Numbered from the stretch's first letter, positions 17,981 through 27,305 are shown. The stretch is 64,000 bases of DNA from CAVTSA01 sp963790575 (GCA_963790575.1 CAWBPD010000001.1:316591-380590); one strand, 5' to 3'. The notes: generated from the sequence alone by a model not told the origin. A program made the numbers and translations.

Positions 17981-18340
17981 TTATTGAACGGCGTCGAGCA
18001 GCTGGTCGAATTTGGCCGCCAGGATGAAGTCGTTGGGGGTGAGCCCCTGGGCCGCGTGCGTGGTGAGGCGGATGGCGAGGCGCCCCCAGCCCACCTCGAG
18101 GTCCGGGTGGTGACCCTCGCTCTCCGCGATCGGAGTCATGCGATCGAGCAGCTGCACCGCGCTCAAGAAGTCCTTCGTCTTCACGGTCCGGGTCAGCTCG
18201 TCGCCCTGGGGGCCGTGTCGCATCGTCCACCGCGGGACTCGCGGCAGCAGCGCGGCGATGTCCTCCGCGCCCAGGGCCGGCGTGCCCCCCTCGCAGGGGA
18301 CGCAGTGGCGCTGGCTGAGCTCTTCTGGTTCCTCGCTCAT
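17981..18340 (-). CDS. 4a-hydroxytetrahydrobiopterin dehydratase (PCD-like) (unit A)
   Basis: A 119-residue pterin-4a-carbinolamine dehydratase family protein. The active-site signature EGHHPDLEVGWGRLAIRLTT is intact, followed by the conserved LTPNDFILAAKFDQLL. The N-terminal extension (MSEEPEELSQRHCVPCEGG) is typical of bacterial members. These enzymes recycle pterin cofactors of aromatic amino-acid hydroxylases; no hydroxylase is in the window. ATG 18340 is chosen because the upstream in-frame sequence lies inside the GC hairpin and crosses the duplication junction. One residue (His to Gln) differs from unit B. Confidence 0.88.
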   Translation of the reverse strand: MSEEPEELSQRHCVPCEGGTPALGAEDIAALLPRVPRWTMRHGPQGDELTRTVKTKDFLSAVQLLDRMTPIAESEGHHPDLEVGWGRLAIRLTTHAAQGLTPNDFILAAKFDQLLDAVQ

Positions 18341-18354
18341 GGCTCCAGTATCCG

Positions 18355-18384
18355 CCGGGGCGCCGGAGGGGATGGGCGCCCCGG
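18355..18384. other. Perfect 10-bp GC hairpin at the unit A/B junction
   Basis: CCGGGGCGCC at 18355-18364 pairs perfectly with GGCGCCCCGG at 18375-18384 around a 10-nt loop, ending 2 bp before the duplication junction. No U-run follows on either strand, so it is not a canonical terminator. It lies directly upstream of the pterin dehydratase start. Confidence 0.6.
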
Positions 18385-18388
18385 CCAC

Positions 18389-18412
18389 GAGTGCCGGCAT
18401 TCGGGGTCTCCA
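18389..18412. repeat. 24-bp direct repeat, copy 3 (unit junction)
   Basis: Identical to the copy at 8725 and placed at the exact start of unit B. No fourth copy is present at the end of unit B. Confidence 0.85.
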
Positions 18413-18458
18413 CGGCCAGCATTCGGGCTTCGGAGTCGTGTCCCTATAGGATCGCGGG

Positions 18459-19421
18459 ATGCGCTATCGCCCTCTCGGCCAGTCAGGCCTGCTCGTCTCC
18501 GTCGTCGGACTCGGATCCAACCAGTTCGGGGGCCGCCTCGACCTGGGTGGAACGCGGGCGGTGGTCGACGCCGCCCTCGACGCCGGCATCACGCTGATCG
18601 ACACCTCCGACACCTATGGCGGCGGGGGTGGGTCTGAGGAGCTGCTCGGCCGCGTGCTGGAGGGTCACCGTTACGACGTGGTGCTGGCGACCAAGTGGGG
18701 CCACCAGAAGAGCGACATGGGCTACGGGCCGGCGGCGGGACTGAAGGGCGGCCGCGCCTACATGCGGCGGGCGGTGGAGGCATCCCTGCGGCGGCTTCGG
18801 ACCGACTACATCGACCTCTACCAGCTGCACACCCCTGACCCGCTGACCCCGATCGAGGAGACGCTGGCGGCGGGGGACGAGCTCGTCAAGGAGGGGAAGG
18901 TCCGCTACCTCGGCCACTCCAACTTCGCCGGCTGGCAGATCGCGCAGGCGGCGCACGTGGCCGAGGCGGGCGGGTGGACGCCGTTCATCTCGGCCCAGAA
19001 CCACTACTCGCTCCTGGAGCGGGACGTCGAGCGCGAGGTGATCCCCGCCTGCGACAACTACGGCCTCGGCATGCTCCCCTTCTTCCCGCTCGCGATGGGG
19101 CTGCTCACCGGCAAGGTGACGCGCGACGGGGGAGCGCCGGAGGGCACCCGCCTCCACGGTCGCGACTCCTATTTGTCCGAGTCCAAGTTCGACCGCGTGG
19201 AGGCTCTGCAGGCGTGGGGCCAGGAGCACGGTCGCTCGCTGCTCGAGATCGCGATCGGTGGCCTCGCCGCGCAGCCAGCGGTGGGCTCGGTGATCGCGGG
19301 TGCGACCTCGCCCGAGCAGGTCCAAGCCAACGCCCAGGCCGGCGAGTGGGAACCGACCGAGGAGGAGCTGGAGGACATCGATCGGCTGGCGCCGTCCAAG
19401 GCGCCGGGTCCCCCGCGGTAG
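18459..19421 (+). CDS. Aldo/keto reductase (unit B)
   Basis: Second copy of the gene at 8795 with an identical 320-residue protein and the same Asp/Tyr/Lys/His tetrad (DTSDTYGG, ATKWGH, QLHTPD). The gene differs at only a few synonymous positions. Its upstream region is the unit junction, so its promoter context differs from that of the first copy, which follows the group II intron. Confidence 0.9.
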   Translation: MRYRPLGQSGLLVSVVGLGSNQFGGRLDLGGTRAVVDAALDAGITLIDTSDTYGGGGGSEELLGRVLEGHRYDVVLATKWGHQKSDMGYGPAAGLKGGRAYMRRAVEASLRRLRTDYIDLYQLHTPDPLTPIEETLAAGDELVKEGKVRYLGHSNFAGWQIAQAAHVAEAGGWTPFISAQNHYSLLERDVEREVIPACDNYGLGMLPFFPLAMGLLTGKVTRDGGAPEGTRLHGRDSYLSESKFDRVEALQAWGQEHGRSLLEIAIGGLAAQPAVGSVIAGATSPEQVQANAQAGEWEPTEEELEDIDRLAPSKAPGPPR

Positions 19422-19430
19422 GGTGGAGGC

Positions 19431-20246
19431 ATGACGGGCGCGGACCTCGACCTGACCCACGCGAGCCCGGTCGCGGTCCGCTCGCTGATCCGAGAGCGCG
19501 GCTACACCGGTCCCACCAGCGGCCTCTGCCTCGGTCATCTGCAGGCAAACCTCGCCATCCTTCCCGCCGAGGCGGCGGACGAGTTCCGCGCCTTCTGCGA
19601 GGCCAACAGCCGGCCGATGCCGCTGGTGGACGTGACCGCGCCCGGCGATCCGGAGCCGGCGCACGTGGCGCCGGGCGCCGATCTCCGCACCGACCTTCCC
19701 CGTTACCGGGTCTACCGCCGGGGCGAGGTGGCCGGCGAGCTCACCGACATCCGGGATCTGTGGCAGGACGACTTCGTCGGGTTCCTCCTCGGCTGCAGCT
19801 TCTCGGCCGAGAACCGACTGCTGGAGGCGGGCGTCCGGCTGCGCCACCTGGAAGCGGGGCGCAACGTCCCCATGTTCCTGACCTCGGTCCAGTGCACGCC
19901 GGCGGGTCGATTCCATGGGCCGATGGTGGTCTCGATGCGGCCGATCCGCCGGGACCAGGTGGAGCTGGCGGCGGACGTGACGGCCGAGCTTCCGCTGGCT
20001 CACGGCGCTCCGGTCAACGTCGGGGAGCCCGAGCGGCTCGGCATCCGGGACCTGGCCCACCCCGACTTCGGCGACGCGGTGGTGCCGGAGGAAGACGAGG
20101 TGCCGGTCTTCTGGGCCTGCGGCGTAACCCCGCAGGCCGTGCTGATGGAGGTCAAGCTCCCGCTCGCCATCACCCACGCCCCCGGCCACATGTTCATCGC
20201 CGATACGCCGGAGTGCGACGTGATCGGGCGCCGCACCGTGGCGTAA
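19431..20246 (+). CDS. DUF1445 / putative hydro-lyase (unit B)
   Basis: Second copy of the gene at 9767, 271 residues. It carries eight substitutions relative to unit A (for example Ala to Glu in LIRARG, Gln to His in EPAQVAPG, Val to Leu in EVTDIRD, Asp to Gly in LLEADVR), all in the first 170 residues, with silent changes clustered in the same block around 19700-19960. The final 100 residues are identical. This looks like a tract exchanged with, or derived from, a related allele. Confidence 0.85.
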   Translation: MTGADLDLTHASPVAVRSLIRERGYTGPTSGLCLGHLQANLAILPAEAADEFRAFCEANSRPMPLVDVTAPGDPEPAHVAPGADLRTDLPRYRVYRRGEVAGELTDIRDLWQDDFVGFLLGCSFSAENRLLEAGVRLRHLEAGRNVPMFLTSVQCTPAGRFHGPMVVSMRPIRRDQVELAADVTAELPLAHGAPVNVGEPERLGIRDLAHPDFGDAVVPEEDEVPVFWACGVTPQAVLMEVKLPLAITHAPGHMFIADTPECDVIGRRTVA

Positions 20247-20253
20247 CGCGTAC

Positions 20254-20772
20254 TCAGTCGAGGTAGGTCACCACGTCCGCGAGGGGCGTGCGATCGCGGG
20301 GCGCCACCTCGTGGACGGGATGCCCGAGGTGGAGCAATCCCACCGCCTCTTCGTCGGCGGGCAGGTTGATCGCCGCCCGCCCTTCCGGCGTGTGGATGAC
20401 CGCGGGCGTCGACCAGAAGCCGGCCAAGCGCCGAGCGTGCGCGGCCAGCAGGACCGCGTAGATCGCGGCCGCGGTGGCGAGGCGGTCCTCCTCCGCCTGA
20501 CGCTCATCGCCGGCCTGCGTGGCACTCACCACGATCCGGGTCGGCGCCCGCTCCAGCTTCCGTGAGCTGCCCGCCTTCAACTCCTCAGCCGCCGCCTTCA
20601 ACCGCTCCAAGGATGCCGGTCCCAGGACGCGGAACCGCCAGGGGTTCGTCAGGTGGTGATTGGGCGCCCAGCGCGCGATCTCGAGCAGGCCGTCGATCTC
20701 GGACCGGGTCAAGGGGATGGGTTCGTAGAGCTTGTGGGTCCGGCGGGTGCGGATCGCCTCGATGACGTCCAC
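20254..20772 (-). CDS. Nitroreductase-family flavoprotein (unit B)
   Basis: Second copy of the gene at 10590, identical at protein level (172 residues, FMN-binding arginines RTRRTHKLY and ARWAPNHHLTNPW). It abuts zwf in the same operon order. Confidence 0.85.
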   Translation of the reverse strand: MDVIEAIRTRRTHKLYEPIPLTRSEIDGLLEIARWAPNHHLTNPWRFRVLGPASLERLKAAAEELKAGSSRKLERAPTRIVVSATQAGDERQAEEDRLATAAAIYAVLLAAHARRLAGFWSTPAVIHTPEGRAAINLPADEEAVGLLHLGHPVHEVAPRDRTPLADVVTYLD

Positions 20773-22173
20773 TCAACCCTCCGTTCGAGGATCGATCCAC
20801 ACCGACTCCGAGTCGAGCAGCCCGCGGGCCTGGACCGGACCCCAGGTTCCGGTCTGGTACGAGACCGCCGGGTCGTGGTCGCGCAGCACGGCGTCGACCA
20901 CCTCCCACGCGGCCTCGATCGCGTCCCAGCGGGTGAACAGCTCCTGACTGCCGGCCATCGCGTCGCCCAGCAGCCGCTCGTAGGGCTGCTCCTCACCCGG
21001 TGACGGGTTCTCGTGCAGGGCCAGCTCCTGCTGGTCACCGATGAACTTCTCGCCCGGTCGTTTGACCCGGGCCGCGAGCGCGATCACCGCGTCGGGGCTG
21101 AGGCGGAAGCGGATGTGGTTGCGCTCACTGAGCCCGGTGTCCCGGTCATCCCGGAAGATGTGCGCGGGCGGCGATTTCAGGCTCACGACCACCTCGGTCG
21201 CCGTGACTGCGAGGTTCTTGCCCGCGCGCAGGTACCAGGGAACGCCCTGCCAGCGCCAGCTGTCGATCTTGAGCCGGACCGCGGCAAACGTCTCGGTGTC
21301 CGAGTGCGGGTCCACGCCCGGCTCTTCCCGATAGCCCTGGAACTGACCCCGGACCAGGTCCTGCCTGCGCAGCGGCACCATGCCCCGGAACACCTTCGCC
21401 TTCTCGTCCCGTGCCGGCTCGATGCCCTTGCCCACCGGTGGCTCGACCGCCAGCAGCGCCACGATCTGGAAGAGGTGGTTCTGGATCACGTCCCGCAGCG
21501 CCCCGGTAACGTCATAGAACTTGCCCCGACCCTGGACGCCGAAGTTCTCCGCCAACGTGATCTGGATCGAGGAGATGAAGTTGCGGTTCCAGATCGGCTC
21601 CAGGAACGAGTTGGCGAAGCGGAAATAGATGATGTTCTCGATCGTCTCCTTACCCAGGAAGTGGTCGATCCGGTAGATGGACGACTCCGGGAAGGCTGAG
21701 CTCACGACCTTGTTGAGCTTGCGCGCCGATGCCAGGTCCTCTCCGAACGGCTTCTCGACGATCACGCGCGCGTGGTGGGCGCAATCGCTGTTGTGCAGGC
21801 TCTCCACCACGGTGCCGAAGAGTGGGGGCGGGATGGCCAGGTAGTGAGCCGGTGCGGTCGCATTGCCCAGCGTCTTCCGCAGGGAGGTGAACGTGCTCTG
21901 GTCGGTGTAGCTGCCGCTCACGTAGGAGAGGCTTTGCATCAGGTGGCCGTAGGCGGCGCGATCGTCGATGCCCCCGTGCTCCTCGATCGATTTGGTGGCG
22001 CGGTCGCGCAGCTGGTCCACCGTCCATTGGTCGAGCGCCACGCCGATCACCGGATAGGTGAGGCGGCCTCGTTTGGCCATCGCGTAGAAGGCCGGGAAGA
22101 TCTGTTTGTAGGCAAGGTCGCCGGTGGCTCCGAAAAAGCAGAGCGCGTCGGCGTGCTCTCCGGTTGCCATCAC
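20773..22173 (-). CDS. zwf: Glucose-6-phosphate 1-dehydrogenase (unit B)
   Basis: Second zwf copy, 466 residues, with the RIDHFLGKE signature and FFGATGDLAYKQ motif intact. One residue differs from unit A (Glu instead of Gly in the YREEPG segment). It overlaps gnd by 4 nt. Confidence 0.96.
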   Translation of the reverse strand: MMATGEHADALCFFGATGDLAYKQIFPAFYAMAKRGRLTYPVIGVALDQWTVDQLRDRATKSIEEHGGIDDRAAYGHLMQSLSYVSGSYTDQSTFTSLRKTLGNATAPAHYLAIPPPLFGTVVESLHNSDCAHHARVIVEKPFGEDLASARKLNKVVSSAFPESSIYRIDHFLGKETIENIIYFRFANSFLEPIWNRNFISSIQITLAENFGVQGRGKFYDVTGALRDVIQNHLFQIVALLAVEPPVGKGIEPARDEKAKVFRGMVPLRRQDLVRGQFQGYREEPGVDPHSDTETFAAVRLKIDSWRWQGVPWYLRAGKNLAVTATEVVVSLKSPPAHIFRDDRDTGLSERNHIRFRLSPDAVIALAARVKRPGEKFIGDQQELALHENPSPGEEQPYERLLGDAMAGSQELFTRWDAIEAAWEVVDAVLRDHDPAVSYQTGTWGPVQARGLLDSESVWIDPRTEG

Positions 22174-23192
22174 TGTCCCGCCCCCGGCTTCTCCTGGTGC
22201 CCCCCGAACTGCTTGCGCATCGCCGACAGCAGCTTGTCCGCGAACAGCGCCTCGCCGCGCGACGCGAAGCGAGCGAAGAGGGCGGCGGAGATGACCGGGG
22301 CGGGAACCGCCTCGTCGATCGCGGCCAGCGCGGTCCAGCGGCCCTCGCCGGAGTCCGAGACGCGCCCGGCGAACTTCTCGAGTGAGGGGTCCTCGACGAG
22401 CGCCGCCGCGGTCAGATCGAGCAGCCAGGAGGCGACCACCGATCCGCGCCGCCAGACCTCGGCCACGGACGCGATGTCGATGTCGTACTCGTAGTACCGC
22501 GGGTCGCGCAGAGGAGTGGTCTCGGCGTCGATCTCGTCCTGGTGCTTGCCGATGTCGGCGTGGTTGATGATGTTGAGGCCCTCGCTGTAGGCGGCCATCA
22601 ACCCGTACTCGATGCCGTTGTGCACCATCTTCACGAAGTGGCCGGCTCCATTCGGCCCGCAGTGCAGGTAGCCCTGCTCAGGTGCCGAGGGCTCGCCGGT
22701 TCGCCCCGGCGTCCGAGCGGCCGTGTCCACACCGGGGGCGATCGTCTTCCAGATCGGGTCCAGGTGTTGGACCACGTCGTCTTCGCCGCCGATCATCAGG
22801 CAGTAACCGCGGTCCAGGCCCCAGACGCCGCCCGAGGTCCCACAGTCGACGAAGTGGAACCCCTTCGCCTTGAGCGCGGCGGCCCGGTCGACGTCGTCGC
22901 GGTAGTAGGAGTTCCCGCCGTCGATGATGATGTCGCCCGGCTCCAGGTGCTGGGTCAGCGCGTCGATCGTCTGCTCGGTCACGCCGGCCGGCACCATCAC
23001 CCAGGCGGCCCGGGGTGCCTCCAGCTTGGCGGCGAACTCGTCCAGCGTGTGCGCCGCAATCGCGCCCTCACCGGCCAGGGCGTCGATGGCACCCGCGTTG
23101 ACGTCGTAGACGACGCAGGAGTGCCCGCCCCGCATCAGCCGGCGGACGATGTTCGCCCCCATGCGGCCCAGGCCGATCATGCCCAGTTGCAT
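22170..23192 (-). CDS. gnd: 6-phosphogluconate dehydrogenase, short type (unit B)
   Basis: Second gnd copy, 340 residues and identical to unit A, with GMIGLGRMGANIV, DGGNSYYRDD and GHFVKMVHNGIEYG. The same GAGGAGG ribosome-binding site precedes the ATG. Confidence 0.95.
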   Translation of the reverse strand: MQLGMIGLGRMGANIVRRLMRGGHSCVVYDVNAGAIDALAGEGAIAAHTLDEFAAKLEAPRAAWVMVPAGVTEQTIDALTQHLEPGDIIIDGGNSYYRDDVDRAAALKAKGFHFVDCGTSGGVWGLDRGYCLMIGGEDDVVQHLDPIWKTIAPGVDTAARTPGRTGEPSAPEQGYLHCGPNGAGHFVKMVHNGIEYGLMAAYSEGLNIINHADIGKHQDEIDAETTPLRDPRYYEYDIDIASVAEVWRRGSVVASWLLDLTAAALVEDPSLEKFAGRVSDSGEGRWTALAAIDEAVPAPVISAALFARFASRGEALFADKLLSAMRKQFGGHQEKPGAGQ

Positions 23193-23225
23193 TGAGTTTC
23201 CTCCTCAGATATGTGATCGGTGCGG

Positions 23226-24875
23226 TCAGACCGCGCGGCCGCGCTCGGCCCGATAGCGGCGGATCATCGCGTTCGTCGAGCCGTCGTGGCGGAGGGCGGG
23301 AGGGGTCTCACTCTCGAGCTCCGGAATCACGTTCTCGGCCAGGGCCTTGCCCAGCTCGACGCCCCACTGGTCGAACGAGTCGATGTCCCAGATCGTGCCC
23401 TGCGTGAACACTTTGTGCTCGTAGAGGGCGATCAGCTGCCCCAGCGTGTTCGGCGTCAGGCGAGGCAGCAGCATTGAGGTGGTGGGGTGGTTGCCCCGAA
23501 AGACCCGCGCCTTCTGTTGGTAGTCGGGGACGCCCTCCGCCTGGACCTCCTCGAGCGTCTTGCCGAAGGCCAGCGCCTCGGTCTGGGCGACGAAGTTGGC
23601 GAACAGCAGGTCGTGCTGGTTGTCGAGGTCGTGGGCGGGCCGGGCGATCCCGATGAAGTCGGCGGGAATGAGCCGCGTCCCCTGGTGGATCAGCTGGTAG
23701 TACGCGTGCTGACCGTTGGTCCCGGGCTGGCCCCAGAGGATGGGGCCGGTCTGGTAGTCGACCGGCTCCCCCTGCAGCGTCACCGACTTGCCGTCGCTCT
23801 CCATGTCCAGCTGCTGCAGATAGGCGGGGAGTTCCGACAGGTACTGGCTGTAGGGGAGGACGGCCAGCGTTTCAGCGCCGAAGAAGTTGTTGTACCAGAT
23901 GCCCACCAGCCCCAACAGCACCGGCACGTTCTGGCGCAGCGGCGTGTGGAGGAAGTGGTCGTCGATGGTGCGGAAGCCGGCCAGCATGTCGTCGAAGCCC
24001 TCGGGGCCGATCGCGATCATGAGCGAGAGCCCGATCGCCGAATCGTACGAGTAGCGGCCTCCGACCCAATCCCACATCTCGAACATGTTCGCGGGGTCGA
24101 TCCCGAACTTCCGCACCCCGGAGGCGTTGGTGGAGACGGCCGCGAAGTGGCGCTCTACGGCGGCTTCGTCATGCAGCGCGTCGAGAACCCAGGACCGGGC
24201 GGCGCCGGCGTTGGCCAGCGTCTCCAGCGTGGTGAAGGTCTTGGAGCAGACGATGAAGAGCGTCTCCGCCGGGTCCAGACCCTGCAGCGTCTCCCACATC
24301 TGGGTCGGGTCCACGTTGGAGACGAAGTGGAAGCTCATCGAGCGGTCGCTGAAGTCCTTCAACGCGACCGTCGCCATGTGGGGTCCGAGGTCGGAGCCGC
24401 CAATCCCGATGTTGACGACGTTCTTGATCCGCTCGCCCGTGTAACCCTTCCACTCGCCGGAGCGGATCCGGTTCGCGAAGGCGGCCATCCGGCGCCGGAC
24501 CTGGAAGACCTCTGGGATCACATCCTGGCCGTCGACCAGGATCCGCTCGGTCTCGGGGGCGCGCAGCGCGACATGGAGGACGGCCCTCCGCTCGGTGACG
24601 TTGATCTTCTCGCCCCGGAACATGGCCTGGGCGCGCTCGGCGACCCCGGCCCGCTCGGCGAGCCTCGCCAGGAGGTCCAGCGTCTCAGGCAGCAGGCGGT
24701 GCTTGGAGAGGTCGACGACGATGTCGCCGGCCTGGAACGTCAGCTTGTCGGCCCGGGACGGGTCGTCCGCGAAGAGCTGGCGGAGAGGCCGGTCACCAAC
24801 CTGGTGGCGATGTGCGGCGAGCGCCTTCCACTCGACGCTCTGGTCGATCGACGCGGTGGCTGCGGATTCCGTCAT
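23226..24875 (-). CDS. pgi: Glucose-6-phosphate isomerase (unit B)
   Basis: Second pgi copy, 549 residues. Two conservative changes separate it from unit A: Ala to Val in the N-terminal DQSAEWKA segment and Val to Ile in AGDVVVDLS. All PGI signatures are intact, so both copies should be active. Confidence 0.96.
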   Translation of the reverse strand: MTESAATASIDQSVEWKALAAHRHQVGDRPLRQLFADDPSRADKLTFQAGDIVVDLSKHRLLPETLDLLARLAERAGVAERAQAMFRGEKINVTERRAVLHVALRAPETERILVDGQDVIPEVFQVRRRMAAFANRIRSGEWKGYTGERIKNVVNIGIGGSDLGPHMATVALKDFSDRSMSFHFVSNVDPTQMWETLQGLDPAETLFIVCSKTFTTLETLANAGAARSWVLDALHDEAAVERHFAAVSTNASGVRKFGIDPANMFEMWDWVGGRYSYDSAIGLSLMIAIGPEGFDDMLAGFRTIDDHFLHTPLRQNVPVLLGLVGIWYNNFFGAETLAVLPYSQYLSELPAYLQQLDMESDGKSVTLQGEPVDYQTGPILWGQPGTNGQHAYYQLIHQGTRLIPADFIGIARPAHDLDNQHDLLFANFVAQTEALAFGKTLEEVQAEGVPDYQQKARVFRGNHPTTSMLLPRLTPNTLGQLIALYEHKVFTQGTIWDIDSFDQWGVELGKALAENVIPELESETPPALRHDGSTNAMIRRYRAERGRAV

Positions 24876-25167
24876 GTCGGTCGTCCTCCTGAATTGGCTG
24901 AGGCGAGCCGGGGCCCCGCGGTGGACACCGACGCGCGGATACCGACCAGAGTGAGCATGCCACGCCCGCGAACTCCGACGCGCACCCGTTTACGGCCGAT
25001 CTGCCGGCCGGGCCGTCCCGGCCGGCGGGGACCGCCTCGTCCGAGGCCGTTCAGCCGCCCGGACCTGGGGGGCTTCCGGCTCCGGGTAGTGTCAGCATGC
25101 GAGCACGGGATCGCCGGGCGGGCCAGAAGGTGGTAACCCGGCTGGGAGGAGAGCACGAGGAGAAGCA

Positions 25168-26382
25168 ATGGCCGCGGACATCGACGGACCCGCGCTGCTG
25201 GCGGACCTGGAGACTTTGAACTCCTTTGGAACCGGTCAGGGACCCGGCATCAACCGGGTCGCCTTCTCGGCCTCCGACGCGGCGGGCCGCGAGTACGTGG
25301 ATGGACGGCTGCGAGACCTTGGGCTGGACGTGCGGCGGGACGCGCTCGGTTCCACGATCGCCCGCCTGCCGGGCGCGGATCCCGGGTTGGCGCCGGTCGG
25401 CGTCGGTTCCCATACCGACACGGTGCCGGATGGAGGGCGCTACGACGGCGCGCTGGGGGTGGTGGCCGCCATCGCCTGCGCGCGGGCTGTAGTCCAGGAC
25501 CGGATGCCCCTTCAACACCCGCTCGAGGTTCTGAACTTCGTCTCCGAGGAGGCGACGATGGGTGCCGGGTGCCTGGGCAGCTCCGCCATGGTGCAGGATG
25601 TCGACCGGGTCCTGGACGCCTGGGCCTGGGACGGGCGGCCGGTGCGAGACCACCTGCGAGCGGCGGGGGTCGACGTGGCGCGCATCGGCGAGGCCCGGCG
25701 CCCCCGCGGAGACCTGGCCGCGTACCTCGAGCTCCACATCGAGCAGGGCGCCACGCTGTGGCGATCGGGGGTCCGGCTCGGCGTGGTCGAAGGCATCGTC
25801 GGCATCCGGCGCTACCAAGTCGAGTTCACGGGCGAAGCCAACCACGCGGGGACGACGGCGATGGAGGATCGTCGCGACGCGCTCGTGATGGCGGCGCCGC
25901 TGGTGGGTGCGGTCCGGGAGATCTCCCTCGCCTGCGGCATCGTGGGCACGGTCGGGACCCTGCGCGTGGAACCCGGGGCGTCCAACGTGGTTCCGGGACG
26001 CGTGGTCTTGGAGTGCGAGCTGCGGAGCCTGGAGGAGGCCCGGTTGGACGAGGCCGAAGACATGCTGACGGAGCGGACGAGAAGAGAGGGCGGGACGCTC
26101 ACGCGGTCGGGCGCCAAGGAGCCGGTGCGCTGCGACCCGACCCTGCTGGCTGCGCTTGACGAAGTGGCCCGAGGCTTCGGCGTCGGGGTCCGGCGCCTGC
26201 CCAGCGGTGCCGGGCACGACGCGATGTCGATGGCGACGATCTGCCCGGTGGCGATGCTGTTCGTGCCCAGCGAACGCGGTATCAGCCACGCCCCCGGGGA
26301 GCACACGTCCCCCGAGGACTGCGCGCTCGGCGCCCGGGCGCTGCTGGCGGCGCTGCGAGAGGTCGACCGGCGCCTCGCCTAG
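25168..26382 (+). CDS. M20-family N-carbamoyl amino acid amidohydrolase-like (unit B)
   Basis: Second copy of the gene at 15504, 404 residues, with all metal ligands retained (SHTDTVPDGGRYDG, SEEATMGAG, ELHIEQG, GEHTSPED). Fourteen residues differ from unit A, all after residue 110 (for example Gly to Arg in VVQDGMPL, Asp to Val in RSGDRLG, Ala to Pro in ATICAVAM). The 5' 330 bp are nearly identical. This is the most diverged gene of the duplication and the best candidate for functional drift or mosaic ancestry. Confidence 0.88.
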   Translation: MAADIDGPALLADLETLNSFGTGQGPGINRVAFSASDAAGREYVDGRLRDLGLDVRRDALGSTIARLPGADPGLAPVGVGSHTDTVPDGGRYDGALGVVAAIACARAVVQDRMPLQHPLEVLNFVSEEATMGAGCLGSSAMVQDVDRVLDAWAWDGRPVRDHLRAAGVDVARIGEARRPRGDLAAYLELHIEQGATLWRSGVRLGVVEGIVGIRRYQVEFTGEANHAGTTAMEDRRDALVMAAPLVGAVREISLACGIVGTVGTLRVEPGASNVVPGRVVLECELRSLEEARLDEAEDMLTERTRREGGTLTRSGAKEPVRCDPTLLAALDEVARGFGVGVRRLPSGAGHDAMSMATICPVAMLFVPSERGISHAPGEHTSPEDCALGARALLAALREVDRRLA

Positions 26383-26792
26383 CCGGTCTTCGCCTCCGGC
26401 TTGACCGCGTCCTTCTGGATGAACTGGAATTGCACGCCGCCTGAGGTCTCGGGGACGGTCCAGATGTTGACGTTGGGGCCGATCGTGCGCGGCTCGCTGT
26501 TGGCGCGAACGCCCTTGGGGGTCAGCTCGGCGATCGTCTCCTGGAGGTCGTCGACCTGGATCGCGATGTGTTCCAGGCGCGCCTGGGCATCTCCCAAGCG
26601 GGCGGCTCGCCCCTCCTTAGTGAGCGGCTCGATCAGCTCGATCTGCGCGTCGCCGTAGCTGTAGAAGTGCGTGCGCATGTCCGGGAACTCGCGGGCGGTC
26701 GCGAGCTCCATGTGCAGGACATCGCGGAGGAAGGCCCCCATCTGGTCCACACTGTCGACGATCACCGCGATGTGGTCGAGGCGCTGAGGCAT
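26379..26792 (-). CDS. VOC-fold protein (unit B)
   Basis: Second copy of the 137-residue VOC protein at 16715, with one change (Lys for Asn in LTPKGVR). Convergent with the hydrolase and overlapping its stop by 4 nt. Confidence 0.8.
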   Translation of the reverse strand: MPQRLDHIAVIVDSVDQMGAFLRDVLHMELATAREFPDMRTHFYSYGDAQIELIEPLTKEGRAARLGDAQARLEHIAIQVDDLQETIAELTPKGVRANSEPRTIGPNVNIWTVPETSGGVQFQFIQKDAVKPEAKTG

Positions 26793-26936
26793 GGTCGCAA
26801 TCTAGCCGATCGGCTCGGCCCGGGTGGGGGTGCTGGACGGGGTGGGACGAATGTCCCGTGTCCGGGTCCTGCGGCGCGCAACACAATGGGGAGAGCCGGC
26901 GAGCCGTCACCAGCCAGATCAGAGGAGGGCGTGACA

Positions 26937-27191
26937 GTGCCCCTGTACATGGATGTCCACGAGTCCTTGCCCGAGGGGGCGAGCATTGACGACGTTGAGA
27001 GGGCGCACGAGGCCGACCTTGCCAAGCAGGGCGAATACGGCGTCAAGTATCTGCGCTATTGGGTCGACGACAAGGAGGGCAAGGTCTTCTGCCTGGTCGA
27101 CGCTCCTGACGCGGAGACGGCGGCGCGGGTCCACCGGGAGGCACATGGCCTGGTCGCCGATCGCATCTACGAAGTGCGCGAAGGCGGTTGA
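26937..27191 (+). CDS. DUF4242 protein (unit B)
   Basis: Second copy of the 84-residue DUF4242 protein at 17273 and identical to it. The same ribosome-binding-site spacing argues for the second of the two GTG codons as start. Confidence 0.8.
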   Translation: MPLYMDVHESLPEGASIDDVERAHEADLAKQGEYGVKYLRYWVDDKEGKVFCLVDAPDAETAARVHREAHGLVADRIYEVREGG

Positions 27192-27229
27192 TCCGCGGCT
27201 GCTGGAGCGGTTGGGGGCGGCGACGGATT

Positions 27230-27305
27230 TGGAGCCGGCGACGGGAATCGAACCCATGACCTGCCGCTTACAAGGCGGCTGCTCTGCCGATTGAGCTACG
27301 CCGGC
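27230..27305 (-). tRNA. tRNA-Thr(UGU) (unit B)
   Basis: Identical to the tRNA-Thr at 17566-17641: GCCGGCG acceptor, anticodon TGT, encoded CCA. Confidence 0.96.

Larger units (their letters stand above)
8723..18386. repeat. Tandem duplication, unit A (9664 bp)
   Basis: Every gene here recurs in the same order and orientation exactly 9664 bp further on. The left edge is at 8723, where sequence before it (CGCA) differs from that before 18387 (GGCC). The right edge is the junction at 18386/18387. The three edges share only the 4-bp word ACGA. Divergence from unit B is patchy, as described in the findings. Confidence 0.93.
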
